DNA of 64,000 nucleotides from Tetmemena sp. SeJ-2015 (Eukaryota > Ciliophora > Spirotrichea > Sporadotrichida > Oxytrichidae), in NCBI GenBank assembly GCA_027382625.1, contig JAJKFJ010022346.1, forward strand, positions 62,001 to 126,000. Reading direction: 5' to 3'. This document shows, piece after piece, positions 25,108-37,213 of this stretch. Made by a program: the position numbers and the translations under genes. A model generated the notes under the pieces. The model searched no databases. It had not been told where the DNA came from and saw nothing but the letters and a program-made list of their open reading frames with translations. Within the stretch, counting starts at the first letter, position 1, and every line of letters begins with the position of its first letter.

Positions 25108-26150
25108 AATTGCATAACTTTTAATTATTCGATAGTCTTTAATTCCAATTAAATTTGACTTTTCAAATTCTTAAAATATTGAAATTAACTCTTATCCTAT
25201 GTAAAATCTTGCAATCATAAATTTTCGAAGCTTTTTAAGTATTGATTTTTGAATAAATACCAGCTCTCTTCACCAGAGATAAAATAGAGGACTATTATTG
25301 AGGATAAGGTCTTCATAATTGTTAATGAGCAATAGAACAAGTTCTATAAAATCGCAAATGGAAATCTTAAACTGCGAGATATTTTAAGTGCTTCTATCGC
25401 AAGCGTTAAAGAAAAATAAATCCCAGGGCAAATATTTTATTCTAAAATGAATTTCAATAAATCAATAATAATTTATTCTTATAGTAATCTATAAACAAAA
25501 AACTAATATAATAGAAATATTTATTGTAGTAAGATAAAGTCTCAGAATCTTCTAGTTAATTCCCAGCATAGATTAATCTCTACTATTCAGATGGTATTTA
25601 TTCATTTTACTGTATTTTTTCTTTAATGGTTTTAATGTTGTCTGAGCTCTTTACATTTAAAGTCAAATCTTTTCCAGTTAAGGTTCGTACCTAGATCTAC
25701 ATTTGTTATTCTAAAGTTAATATTTAAAAGTAAAAATTTATTTAAAAGTTATAAATAAAACAATTAATTATTTTGGGAGAGTTATATATACCCTGGTTAA
25801 TTTTAATAAAATAGAATCCAAGAATTTAAGTTTTAAGTTTTACGCTATAAATAAGATACTTGATATTTTCTCCATAATTTTTGATTTACCGTTTATGATC
25901 TAATTTTTATTAAAAATATATTTATTACACAGTTTTTATTTTCGCTTTTTTCATATTTTGCAAGATATTCTTAAGCGTAAATTAAATTTACTTAAATTCT
26001 AATTATAATTATTGCATTAATTGTCTTTCTTTCCTTTAAATAATAAATTCGTCAAATGAAAAAATGATGTTTAAAAATATGATTTCAGATATTATTTAGA
26101 ATAAAAATAATTGGTTAAAAGACCTAATTTAAAATTACTTAAATACACTT
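25108..26150. other. AT-rich stretch, nothing recognised
   Basis: Very AT-rich. A plus-strand open run at 25250-25640 exists but is dominated by Ile, Asn, Lys and Ser and is probably not coding. Confidence 0.5.
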
Positions 26151-26201
26151 GCCTTCTCCATGGAATAACATGTTTCTTACTCTTCATTTATATTTTTGAA
26201 C

Positions 26202-27000
26202 TCACTAAATCTTCTTTGGTGTTTTTGCTTTTGCGTTTATCTTAAGGTAGACATAGTCTTGCTTTTCACCTTCTAAGTATCTTAAGACTCCGTCTGAGGG
26301 TGCCTCAGTCCAAGGTATATTCACATCAACCAATTTAGAAGTCTTTCCATTCACTTAGAATTCGCAATTACAAAGCATCATCGTTTTGATAGAGCTGTAA
26401 TTCACTTGCATTTAGCAAGCAGGGCATTTCTACAAACAGATTACCTCATTCAAAATACTATTATAATTAATTTTATTTAAATGGTAAGTGCCCAAACCAA
26501 TTTAAAGAAAAACATGATCATTGAAAGCCTCACAAGATCGATTCTCACAAACACCTACTAAATTCAGGCCAGGGATGACATATCTCCATTTTTCAACTAC
26601 TACTTTTGAGAATTTGAGTATTTCATACTGTTTCAAATCTGAGAAAGTCATTTACATCTGAGCTCCTCCGACGAGTTTCAAGTTTGCATGAATTGTGCTT
26701 GGAGAAACAATAAACCCTTTAAATAAAATTAAGTAAAGTTATAAAGTGGAAAAAGAATATTCCGAGATAGGAAAGAGTCATGATCTTGCAGCTGGGATGT
26801 TTCAAAATAGAGGCTAATGTGGTCACTAGATATACCTTCCCTATCCTTTATCATATCCTTAAATCCTTGATCGTATTTCCTAGTTCTACATCATATGCGT
26901 AATGCTAGCCGTTTATGCTTCTCACAAATATCTGGATCGTCTTTTTGTCTCTCATCTAACTCTCTTCTAAATTTATAAAACTTATTTAGGCTTTTAAGAA
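26202..27000 (-). CDS. Ubiquitin-like domain plus Cys-rich domain, copy 2
   Basis: Upstream on the complement there is a divergent ubiquitin fold: FKDMIKDREGISSDHISLYF and QLQDHDSFLSRNI (compare [20 protein letters not shown] and DGRTLSDYNI). After an intron or IES comes STIHANLKLVGG, the equivalent of the ubiquitin tail. The Cys-rich domain follows: VIPGLNLVGVCENRSCEAFN, VICLQKCPACQMQV, LCNCEFQVNGKTSK, NIPWTEAPSDGVLRYLEGEK and DYVYLKINAK, ending at TGA 26202. A 27-bp in-frame insertion near 26455-26485 may be an IES with pointer AAT. The copy is diverged from copy 1, and the tail GG is followed directly by coding sequence. Its N-terminus (about 26900-27000) is uncertain. Confidence 0.68.
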
Positions 27001-27539
27001 CTTTATAGCAAAGGTAAAATATTAGAATCTTGTATTCGTGACAATTTCAATTTCTTTAAAAAATTAATGTTTGCTTTAGCTGTTAATGTCTTTCTAAATA
27101 TAGAACTAATGCTTTTTTAAAATATATAATGATCTTATTATATTTAGAATACAATTTAAATCAATGATAAATTGATATGAGTAAGGTTACAGCTATTTGG
27201 CAGTTAATATCAACCAATAATTTACTCTAAAATGTTGATAACTCTAAAACATATTTAAAAAAGTTTCTTCCTTAATATATTTTTCTCAGGAGTGAATATA
27301 TATCTCTATTCTTAAAAATTCTTCACATTTTTAATTTAAAATCTTTTTGAAAGCGATCTCGGTTACTTTTGGTTGAGAACCAAGATAAAAGGTTTTGAAG
27401 GACCCTTTATTTGTAATTTTATGCTCTGTAATAATTTTGTAAAACTGAGATACTTTTACCGTTAATGGATTGAATCCATTTAAATTAATAATATAATTGA
27501 TTGCCTATTCTCCCTAAGCTATAATGATCAACGATGATC

Positions 27540-27950
27540 AACATGTATCTTGAGGGAAATTAAACCTTGCATCGCCTCCTCTCTGATATATGTGACACCA
27601 TCAGAAGGAGCACTTTTCATCGGGAAGTCGACAATCTCTTAGTGAGCTGTCATGCCCTTTAATGTAAAGTTGCAAGAAGAGAATCCTATTTAATAAATTT
27701 GCAGGGCCTTTTAACAATAGAGACATTTTTACTGGTCAACAATGTCTTCTAAATAGTGTTCCCCGAATCCAACTTGAACACAAATTTCCTGCTACCCAGC
27801 CCTGCAACCCCAATCTCTGCAAACTCCCATTAAATTCAGGCCCTCACAAATTCTTGTCCATTATAGAGTAGCAGAACCAAATCCTCTCTAGACAGGATTT
27901 TACTGAGCAGGAAAGTTTTATGGCTTAAATGGAAAGTCTTTAATGTAAAT
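27540..27950 (-). pseudogene. Cys-rich domain copy 3 (diverged or decayed)
   Basis: The complement reads RICEGLNLMGVCRDWGCRAG, VQVGFGEHYLEDIVDQQKCL, YCQKALQIYQIGFSSCNFTL and SAPSDGVTYI, clearly the same domain as copies 1 and 2. No ubiquitin-like part is visible upstream, and the end of the domain is degraded (no DYxYLKI motif). Substitutions of conserved residues are more frequent than in the other copies. It may be a germline-limited relic or an MDS set of a third family member. Confidence 0.55.
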
Positions 27951-28021
27951 TGTACTATCTCTCTAGATAAATAATAATGTTTTTGTTAACTTATTTGAAA
28001 AATATCATCAAATTTATTGTA

Positions 28022-28105
28022 GTCCCCAACCAAAGAAGGCCAAAAAGGGGCAAATCCGCCCCAATTTGCTTGGTTTTTTTAACCCCAAAAAAAAGGGGAA
28101 TTAAA
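28022..28105. repeat. Short inverted repeats with telomere-like CCCCAAAAAAAAGGGG
   Basis: Two adjacent palindromic motifs occur: GGGGCAAATCCGCCCC-like, flanked by CCAA and TTGG, and then AACCCCAAAAAAAAGGGG followed by a T-run. The second recalls the hypotrich telomere unit C4A4 facing its complement. It is only one unit long, so it may be a degenerate transposon tip or chance. The stretch 28106-28550 is AT-rich with no gene. Confidence 0.4.
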
Positions 28106-28559
28106 ATGTTCTTTTTTTTTTAAATTAAAATTTTGGTTTAAAAGTTTTAATGGTGTAGATTAATTGTCAAATATTTGGTACATAATTTAAATTTGGGACA
28201 AATTCACCTGATTTATTTATTTCAATATCGCTTTTGATTCACTATATGATGCAAGTTTGAGAAAATTTATTTTATTATTTAGTAAATATCGTAATATACG
28301 CAAAAGAGTTTTTATAAAAATTGCATAAAAATTATATATACATACTTCTGAAGAGAGGAAGAAGATTAAAAGAAATCATTCTCTACTTATCTATATTCAA
28401 AAAAAGAATTATCTATGAATTTATGACTAAAAAGTACTTCCATTATTTAAAATTGTGATTGTAATTTGAAATATATTATTTTAAAATAGAAATATGATTA
28501 TATAGATATGTCTGAGTTAATCGCCATAGTATAATAAATTCAAAGATTATTTGGATCAG

Positions 28560-31090
28560 GACTCTCATTTACCTTGATCAAGTCTCTCTCCAGAATAGTC
28601 CCCTTCCTTCTTGGAATGAAGAATGAATTTGAGCCTTACCTATTTGCTCTATAGTCCTCAATCAAGGCACCATTAAATTCCAGAGCTGAGTTGACTCTTA
28701 AGGGTCTTCATTAAAACTCACTCTCTTATTAGAGAGCTTTCTCTCTGCCTAATTACTTTAATGATTATTATTATTGATTGATGTTATCTTTCCCTACATT
28801 ATACTGCCGTACTTTCCCTAATTGCGGCCCACAAAGCTACTATCATAGGTAGTTGTATTGGGTACCGGCAAATTATTTCGAGAGTAGGTTGAGTTTCTCT
28901 TTCTCAAGCTCATCACTGAGGTAGTCTTCACTCCATTCATATTAGCTCCAAGGTGTTAGTAAGGGGATTCAAGCGAGCTGTTTGTAATCGTCATATGTCC
29001 GTCGTCATTAGGACGGAGGCTGTCATCCTATCCTTGAGCTGCTACCATATACTTTAACCTACTCAGGCTGCGGCCACCTCTGTTATATTTAAAACTTCCC
29101 CCGCTTGTTTCAAATTACCCCTGAGTTTACCTCATATTTTAAGGGTTATTAACATTAGTTCCATAGAGTGAGTGGCCCTTAGCTTGGAGTTTGAAATTTT
29201 CAAGCTGAAACATCATTTTATTAAGTTTGTCAATCGACTTATGACTGCTCTCGTAATTGTTAGAGAGTGCTTGTGAGGGGCGCTTTGATGATGCCGCTGT
29301 CGTGTTTTACTAACACGACATTTAATCATTGCTGATGTCGAGGGCTGAGAGTGTTTAGCTGAGCTGATCATTCCTGGTCTGGGACTTATTTTCCCTGCTC
29401 TTTATTTTTTCAATATGGTACTAGAAGTAAGACTGGATTTTATTAGCCTACTTTTAAGCTGTAGAGCTGCCTTGAGGTAACTAACCTAAGGACTTTACAC
29501 CTTGCGTATCAGATAAGTTTGATATGGCAGAGGCCAGAATAATTAAAAGCAATTCAAAATTAAGAGATGCATTTTTGAGGCCTATTTATTACCTTAGTTA
29601 ATATTAGGAAGGTGGTATATATTTTCAGTTATTTGCTCCTCTTTTTCCTCCAAGCTAAGATTCAGTTGCTGTGTGGATAACTATATTTACCTGTTTTCTT
29701 AAAGAAGGGGTGGAGCGGCAGTGTTCTTCCGCTGGTTGCTTTAGGTGGGAGTGATATGAGTGAACTAGTATTTATCAGTGCTCTGATCCTTTTATTTCAG
29801 CTTTCTGACTTAAGGCGGGGAGTTGTACATTTTGCTAAGCGCGTAAGTAGCGCTGACGCCCTATTCAACATCGAAGTCAATTTGCTATGGCCGCATTTTT
29901 TTGAGTGACGCTATACGTAATTGCTCCTTCGAACTAATTTTAGAATCCCTTTCAAGATCCACTGGAATCAATTTAATATGAAAGCCCCCATCATCTTTGT
30001 TGTTACTCAAATGAGAACTGGTATTTGTAGACTTCTCGATTATATTATTGTCCGAGAGTGTGCGCTCTTTTTGCGATTGGAATTAGCTTTGTTGAATCTC
30101 TGTAAATGTAGAGAGGCAGCGGTCTCTTTGCTGATCCATAAATTCCAGAAAGTTATCACCACCTGCGTTGGGGGTCGCATGGTTGCCTCCATTATAATTC
30201 GCAGAGGTGGATATCTGCGAATCTAGTCTCTTACTATTCTCGAGAAACTTCAAGAATCGATTCATATCCACATTTATTTTGGTAGTTGTCTTCATCTACT
30301 GTGGCTACTGTTGGCGAAGTTATTAATTAGAATTCTGTTTGGACTGGCCTATGAAGTTCTACTCGAGTTGGTTTAGAGATTGAGAGGAGATTTTTGCAGT
30401 GGTTACACCTCCACTGCTTGGCTGCTGGTTCTCCATAATCCTCATCATCTGATTTTGATTATTATAACCCTCGGAAGTTACTTCCAGCTATATAGAAAGT
30501 ATTAAGAAATTATTTGGTTATAGTCTTATGATGCTGGCAAACCATTAATGAAGTGGAAATAATTAAGATTCTTAATTATTTGCAATCCCTTTTCGTTTTT
30601 GTAGTCAGCACTTACACTTTATTCAAGGGAAGTCTGCATTCCCGTCTCTTGGTTGCGGGTGGATTTACCTTTGCTCCTTTTCAAGTACTCCTTAAGCCGA
30701 GCCTTCATAATCGCTTCTTTTGATAGATTTTATCCGCCATCGCTCCTGAGTTACTTATAAACAAGATATACTCTCTGTTCATAAATTTTGATAAAGGAGT
30801 TATTAATCTTAGAGCGGTGTAGCTTCTAATGTTTGTGAATCTTCATCGACAACCGGGCCGAATTAAATTTCAGCAGGCATTTAAGAGGGCTGCATCATAT
30901 ACAAGCTCTCTTCGTGGATGTCAAAGAAATCTTCATCCTCTCCCTTTGAGTTGTCAAAGAGGTTAGGAGCATCAATTCCCTGTCTTTCGAAAGGGAGTTA
31001 GTCAAGGCGGTAGTTCTGCTTGTTTCTCGGTAGAGCGAAGGGCGACTGGGACAGATTTGGAGGAGAGCGATCGAGTTTATTTCTTAGCAT
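28560..31090 (-). CDS. Hypothetical Gln/Ser-rich protein
   Basis: A likely start is ATG 31090 (MLRNKLDRSPPNLSQSPFAL), followed by an acidic stretch (NSKGEDEDFFDIHEESLYMM). After a frame change near 30850 comes a basic helix-like segment, SKEAIMKARLKEYLKRSK, ending at a GT splice site (about 30680). Later parts are rich in Gln, Asn and Ser, for example MRIMENQQPSSGGVTTAKIS (about 30430) and NVDMNRFLKFLENSKRLDSQ (about 30270). The remaining 1.5 kb down to 28560 shows broken open segments with the same composition. No domain is recognised, and the exact exon or MDS structure and the stop are unresolved. Confidence 0.45.
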
Positions 31091-31535
31091 GAGTTCAATA
31101 AATTAGATAATTAGGATTTCAATTTATTATCGACAATCTATCCTTAACATATCCATCTACTTCAATCCATCTCACAATTCAAAAGATACAAAAATTTATT
31201 TTACTAAAAGTACTAGTAATAATCCTTCAGAATATTGCTAAATTTTTTTCTTCTTCCATTTAATTTTTAAAGTCTTGTAGCGACTATTTTAAAATGAGAA
31301 GTAATAAATAATGCAGAAGATTGCACCTACTCGAGAATAAACATAATTACTACTATTGCGACTATATAAGAAGTGAGTTGATTAGAATCTTGTTATAAAA
31401 TATTGAATTGAGAAGAGAAAGACGCACACCCGTTCGGCAAGCATTCGAAACTGAGGAGCTATTCACCCCGACTTTCGCATTAGCAACTCCCTCTCTGCCT
31501 CAATCCGCTTCCTTCCGCAAAACGCGATCAGTTGC

Positions 31536-32054
31536 TCATTCACTAAACCCCCTTTAAATACACTTTATACCTCTTTCTATTTGTATATTTATTAAATTTT
31601 CTAGGTTTGATTTCTTCTCCTCCTTCTTGGCTCCCTGGACGTGGGATCTGGTAGCAACATGAAGTCTTTGCACTCTCTTGAGGGCGAGCTTTCTCACTCT
31701 CTCGGAGATGTGAGTAAGACCCTTGACAACTTTTGCGATTCTGTTCACGCCTCTCTTGATGGGTTGGGCGGAGTAGACGGCACCGGAGGTAGAGCCCTTC
31801 TTTGCCTTGGTGACCTTGTTGTGGGACTTGTGTCTGTTGAGGAGCACGAACTGAGCCTTGGTGGCCTTCTTTGCCTTGACCTTGGAGGCCTGGATGCTCA
31901 CAGCTTGGTTGTTGCTGAGACCGGAAGCGGAGGCGTTGTGGAAACCGGTGAGGTTGAGGGGGTCGTGGGAGAACTGCTGGCCGTTGTACTTAACCAGGAA
32001 GGAGTTGTTCTTCTTTGTCAATTGCCACAATACACAGTTGGGAAGCTTCACCAT
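31536..32054 (-). CDS. RPL28: 60S ribosomal protein eL28
   Basis: This is a structural protein of the large ribosomal subunit. It starts at ATG 32054 with MVKLPNCVLWQLTKKNNSFL, then VKYNGQQFSHDPLNLTGFHN. Basic regions NRHKSHNKVTKAKKGS and NRIAKVVKGLTHISERVRKL follow, matching the eL28 fold order. The core ends in a Lys/Glu cluster (GAKKEEKK). The frame then reads on through TAA (Gln) to TGA 31536, adding an unusual tail of about 25 residues. That tail may be spurious if an IES or intron lies near 31620. Codon use is more G+C-rich than its neighbours, as expected for a highly expressed gene. The open frames on the plus strand here are shadows. Confidence 0.9.
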
Positions 32055-32238
32055 CTTACTAAACAGTTTAATACATCCATATTTATTAGCGTGGGGGGAC
32101 TTACCTTATATGTAATTAATAATTAAATAATAAAACATACAATCGCTCTCCGTTTAATTTATCTTCCACTGTATCTTCCATCTTTCTCCTCTCTCCACCC
32201 CTTCCTCTATCAGCACTCATAGAGTTAGAAAAGTCAAT

Positions 32239-33145
32239 GTGGAATCTAACGTTGGGATTTTCATTGATGATTTCTCGTTGGATAGTCAAGGCCAGTTCTT
32301 TAAGTTCAGGGTTCCAAGAGTAATCTGGAAGTGGCTTGATGATTCTATTCTCAAAAAATTCTTCAACTTAGTCCACTTCTACTGGCTTATTTTTGATGTT
32401 CTTACCCTCCAAAACAAATCCTTCTCCACCTAATCCTTATCCACCATTCTTGTTCTCCTCTTAGTTTAAAGAGTAATTTGTATCATAATTCTTAGTTATT
32501 AATTTTCTTTCCTTGGGAATTCTATTTGTGTAAAGGCGCCTTACCACCAGGTGTATTATAGGTTGTCTAAGCTATAAATTAAAATTTTAAAATAATATTT
32601 TCAAATAGCTGGTCCTCCTCTATTGAGCATGCCTCCAACTGCAGCAGCTGAATTTTGAATAACCTCTTTTATATATCGATTTATTTAAATTTGGCTTTCT
32701 AAAGTTTACCTGGCTACTGCTGTTACTGCTATTACTGACTCTGGCTCTCCCTTGACTTGATTCACATTAGATGCAGACCCTATCTTAGGTAAGTTCACTC
32801 GTTGCTTCTTGGGATCTACTTCATTGAATGATTTGCGAGTCAACACTGGCTTCCTCTAGAACTTCATCTCATAGTATTCCTCGAAATCCTACACTATATA
32901 GAACAATCTATGTTTAGTAAAATAATTCATCATCTTGAACAAAAATAATTTTAAATTTAATTGTCTGCAACCTCCCATTTATCTAGTCCCAGGTTACACT
33001 CTCTAGTGAGAGCACCTGCAGCATCAAGATATCCACAGTTCACCAAGTGCTTTTGAATCATGACTAGTAGATTCCTCTTTCTCTCGGTGGCTCTTTTTTC
33101 TTCTTAAAGTCTAGACTCACCTTCTGCTTTATATTTCAACAACAT
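32239..33145 (-). CDS. KATNAL2: KATNAL2 scrambled segment 1 of 3 (LisH N-terminal part)
   Basis: This encodes the N-terminal part of katanin p60-like 2. A LisH motif is visible: ERKRNLLVMIQKHLVNCGYL followed by DAAGALTRECNLGLDKWEVA. After an interruption near 32900-32945 comes VQDFEEYYEMKFQRKPVL. A linker with an intron near 32700 and a second interruption near 32550 follows, then VEEFFENRIIKPLPDYSWNP and ELKELALTIQREIINENPNV. It ends at pointer TAGATTCCAC (complement of 32239-32248), which continues at 13065. The start at ATG 33145 (MLLKYKAEGESRLQEEKRAT) is the first in this frame after a stop. It resembles the known N-terminal region but is not certain. Confidence 0.9.
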
Positions 33146-33259
33146 TTCTCTTTCAACAATTCCAAATGAAGATTATAGTTTGTGCAAGTAATGCTTGCTC
33201 TGTTTGATCTAATTGTATTTAAACTTTCATAATTCGAAAATATTTTAATAATCCTTGTG

Positions 33260-34269
33260 AAAATTAATTAAACACACCAGTAAACGAAGTGTGCTATAAG
33301 ACCTATTAGCCTGGCAGTGCGCTCTGAATGTATTTCTTCAAATGTGCGTTAAATGTGATGGCAAGTCAACACACTCTTGTCAAAGTGCAAGTTGCCTCCT
33401 TTCTTCGAAAAGTTACTAGCTCCATTTTGAGCAGCTCCTGAACTAGGATCGTTGTTCTACTATCCTAATTAAGATGGAGGATTAGCATCAGTTACAATAA
33501 AAAGTGTAAAATATTCATCAGTTTGAGGAGAGAGCAGTTTCTGAGAGTCGCCTTGTTTCTAGTTTTAAGAAAGCTTGGGCTTTTATATGGATTAAAACAA
33601 GGCTTCGAAGTTCCTTGGCTTCTGCTCTCTTTCTTTAGACCGAGCTTACAATTCGTCCTCACTCATATGGGGAATAACTTCTATTGGAAAGTCTTTCACA
33701 AACTTGAACATAGATATACCGAATATGATGCCAGGATTAATTTGTTCTCAAAAGTCTTTTTCTTCTTTTTATTTGGGTAGATATACAACACATCTGCTAG
33801 CGATCTATAACAGTTCATAAGATTATAAATTCAATCTAGTATCGAAAAGATCAGAAAATAAGTTTACCCTGAATTGTTCCAGCCAGAGGAGAGTTCACAT
33901 GAACTAAGAGGTTAATGCTTGAGTAGGTTCGCTATCATCTTTTAATTGGCCTCTATTCCCATTACTTCCAAGTAACGAACTTATATTTTCAATTAATCAC
34001 CTTAATGAATTCCTCGTTAAGTTCTTGAGGCTTTCCATTAGTTGAGTTCTTCAAAGGTATGGATATACATATACCTCCACACAGACAAAAAATTATTGAA
34101 TCTATGATTAAAAGTTTATTTCATCATTCAATCCTCCACTACCACTATTACTGCTTCCATTCCCTGATCCTATTCCACTCAGTAGTTCCTTTTTCGTAGC
34201 TGTTTTGAAACCGCCCACTCTGAAAGCATTGTTCTTCTTTTAGAATTCCTCAAACAAACGCGTACCCAT
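33260..34269 (-). CDS. Hypothetical protein
   Basis: A likely start is ATG 34269 (MGTRLFEEFQKKNNAFRVGG, then FKTATKKELLSGIGSGNG and a Gly/Ser linker). Further segments read ISIPLKNSTNGKPQELNEEF (about 34040), INLLVHVNSPLAGTIQG (about 33890) before a GT splice site, and IIFGISMFKFVKDFPIEVIP (about 33720). The last segments are DEYFTLFIVTDANPPS (about 33510) and LHFDKSVLTCHHIQRTFEEI (about 33380). Several introns or IESs separate them. No family is recognised. It lies just upstream of KATNAL2 segment 1, and the boundary near 33250 is uncertain. Confidence 0.5.
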
Positions 34270-34539
34270 TTCACAGATTATATTTCTAATAAGTTATGCA
34301 AAATAATATAGATAAGGATTATTCTTGAAGAGGAAATTTTCCTTGAAAAATAGGAGTCAGAAAAAATGTTTCGGAAAAATTTTACTGATATAAATTGTCT
34401 ATACGGAGCAGTATTTTTCTTATACTTAATTATATCGTATACTTTTAAAGACTCATTCACTACTTTTAGAAAGCAAAGAATGAGTTTCTTTTATTAAGTT
34501 AGCTCATATTATCTATAATGAGTTAGTTAGGCTTTACTC

Positions 34540-37213
34540 AACAATTTTATACACCCTCCATTTATTGCTCGTTCTCTTGCTATTTTTATTGCTGAGCTTT
34601 TAACTGCTTAAAGGCTTCTCTAGCTAAAATGTAAACTATATTCGAATTATAGAGCTTGATACTGTTGTATCTTAGCAATATAGCGTTGATACTTTCTCAT
34701 GCTGAGCAGTTACTATGCCTCAGAATCTTGAGGAGTCATTTGACTATCTGCTGAGGGATTTGATTTTGAGAATGAGAAGAACCTTCTCACCTTGTGGAAG
34801 TTAGGTGCAACCCAAAAGAAGAAACAAGTCAACGATAGGATCATATAAGTCATGTATGTGAGCTCTCCGTTTATCAAAGACTTTAGAATCTCAACGGGTC
34901 CTCTAGGAACTGATATCTATTGACTTGTTTTGCCATCGCTCTCTGGCTTAGCAATATAAACATACTGTTGGTCTTCTTCCATGTTTATTATGCTTGCCTG
35001 GTCTGACTGATCATCAGAAAGTGGAGAGCGAGATTGTGCTGTTGCAAATTTAGTTTATGTTAAATGGTCTCATCAAACATCAAACCACGGCCGCCCTTGT
35101 ATGAAGGTTGCTATAGGTTTTAGGATATCTAAGAGCTCAAAGTCTAGAAATTCTCAGGACTTGTAATAAATGAGGAGCAGCACATAACGCAAAAGACCAT
35201 AGCTAAGAACAAATAGCCAGATCCTGAGAAGCTGCTAGAGTTCGATGGAATGCGTCTCAATTGGAATTATGGGAAACCTCCACTTTCACCACTGAATGAT
35301 TAAGTAGATTCGATTTCGAAGTCTTCTAATCCTTTAGTGTTAGTTGAATGGCCGCTGCTGCTCAACATTTCATTGAACTCTGAGAAGGTGCTATTTTTGT
35401 TATCTCCAAAAATAGGGTCTTCAGGTATTATCTCCATAGGAAGCTATTAACTACGCTTTTATCTTTTTTGCTAATGTAGATTTTTGTTTTGGTTAAGTTT
35501 CTTGAGAAGATTAATCTGGAAATTCTCAAGGTCCTTTTTATTAACAACAGCGGTAGGGTCTGGCATGTCATAACCAATGAGGGCGCTTTTAGCAAAGACA
35601 TCTTCAAAAAAGCGTAATTGCTTCTTCAACAAAGAATTTTAAGCATTAAGGCCAGCATTCTACTCACTCATTTCTTTGAACTTTGATTCAAGCTCATAAA
35701 TCTTGTCTTCAAGCTCATCTTAGTAATTTCTTTTTCTCATACGAGATCTGACTGCGCTCTCTCTGTTTTGCATCCTCCTATATAAAATTTGAGAAAGAGA
35801 AATGTTTAGTACTTTCTAGCCCTTTTGTATTCCTCAGGGTCGTTGAGATAAGTAAAGGTACCGTTTCTATCTTCGATGTGTTCTTAGAGATACTCCTTTT
35901 TCTTGTTGGTGAGGCGTTCAAAAGTCATACCCTCAGAATAAGTCATAGAATCAGAGTCTTCTTCAGAATCTAGGCACTTGTAAGAAACTTCATTCAATGA
36001 AATACAATATAAACAAAATAGTATAAAGGTTACATTCTTGCTTGCTTTTCTAGCTTTCTTTGTGGTTTAGACTTCTTTTATTGTAACTTTTTTAGAGCAT
36101 CCATTCTGGCTTTTGAGTTTTTTAGAGTTTGTTTTTTCATTTGAGTCATCCATTTGCTCATCTTCTTGAGCAGTCTTAGACTTTTTCTTGATGGTTTTTA
36201 GGATAGTTTGCTCTTGAGTTTTAGCATCTCTAAATTAATGAATTAATTCACTTGAAGGATATAGATATGATGATGGAATATATCAATATAAAGTCAAATT
36301 AGCAATTCATCTGATCTCTTTGAAGCAGATAAACTTATTCTTGAATTGAAGAAGATTAAAGTGTACTTTAAAGATTGTCGAAATTGTTGGGTGACCTACC
36401 TTTTAATGTTAGTGATAAGCTTTTGCTCCTGCTTTCTGTAGCGGCGCTTTTGAGTTAGCTCTTCAAGCATCTCCATATTTTGATCTCTCATTGATCCAGA
36501 ATTATTCTGAGTCAGATTCATCATGTTACAAAAAGAAACCAAAATATATTTACTATTAAGTTTTCTTCGTAGTGACTATGAGTGAAGCTACTCTCTTCAA
36601 AAGAGCTTGTAACTGGGCCTGAGTTAGCTTGTTGATTTTTATTTAGAGAAAAGCTAGCAGCTGAAGTAAGAAATATTTATAAAATTAAAGTAGATGGGAA
36701 GAGAGCAGACTCATCTTCGTTTGTTAGATGAATTCTTTTGGGCAGATTTTATAAGCCAGTTATTTGCTCTAGAGTAGAGTGGTTGAGCTTTTGCTTCTTT
36801 GAAGCTGGGCCGTCTATGTATGAGTTTCCTAGAAAGAAGAAGTTAAGAGATAATTAATATGGATAAGTATAAGGCAATAGAGGAAAATGATTCTTGTGTG
36901 TTGATCAAATAGTGAGGATTCTAGCTAACATACCTCTTGAAATTATTGAAGGCAAGGTGGAATTGTGCAAGTCCCACTCGTGAGAAGAGGGGGGAAGCAG
37001 TTGCTGAATTCCTAAGAAATCAAACTCCTACTCATATCCTTTCTATACTTAAATAACAATTGTAGATTAAACAAGATAAATGGATTTGGTTGCATAATAG
37101 TTTGAAGATAAGAGGAGGGGATGACTCTTCTTAGGACTTAGGCAAGATTCCTCAAAATCAGGAGCTTGAATTTGGGCCTCTGGGAAATGTGAAGGTTCGA
37201 AAATAGATGCCAT
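34540..37213 (-). CDS. bZIP transcription factor with transmembrane segments (ATF6/CREB3/bZIP28-like design)
   Basis: The start is ATG 37213 (MASIFEPSHFPEAQIQAPDF). After Ser/Lys-rich regions separated by short introns there is a classical basic region and leucine zipper: RMQNRESAVRSRMRKRNYQD followed by ELEDKIYELESKFKEMSEQN (about 35770-35640). Further on is a hydrophobic segment, GYLFLAMVFCVMCCSSFI (about 35190), and later a second one, YMTYMILSLTCFFFWV (about 34830). A bZIP followed by membrane segments is the layout of ER- or Golgi-tethered stress factors released by proteolysis; that role is inference. Introns occur near 35775, 36000, 36250, 36390, 36680 and 36980. The C-terminal end near 34540 involves an unresolved frame change. 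Confidence 0.8.

Noticed and set aside
25250..25640. Open plus-strand run as the catalytic part of the transposase relic
   Set aside because: Composition is Ile/Asn/Lys/Ser-dominated with no DDE-like motif; chance openness is likely with two stop codons reassigned.
31641..32126. Long plus-strand open frames opposite eL28
   Set aside because: They are antisense shadows of a conserved ribosomal protein; G+C-richer codons open the opposite strand.
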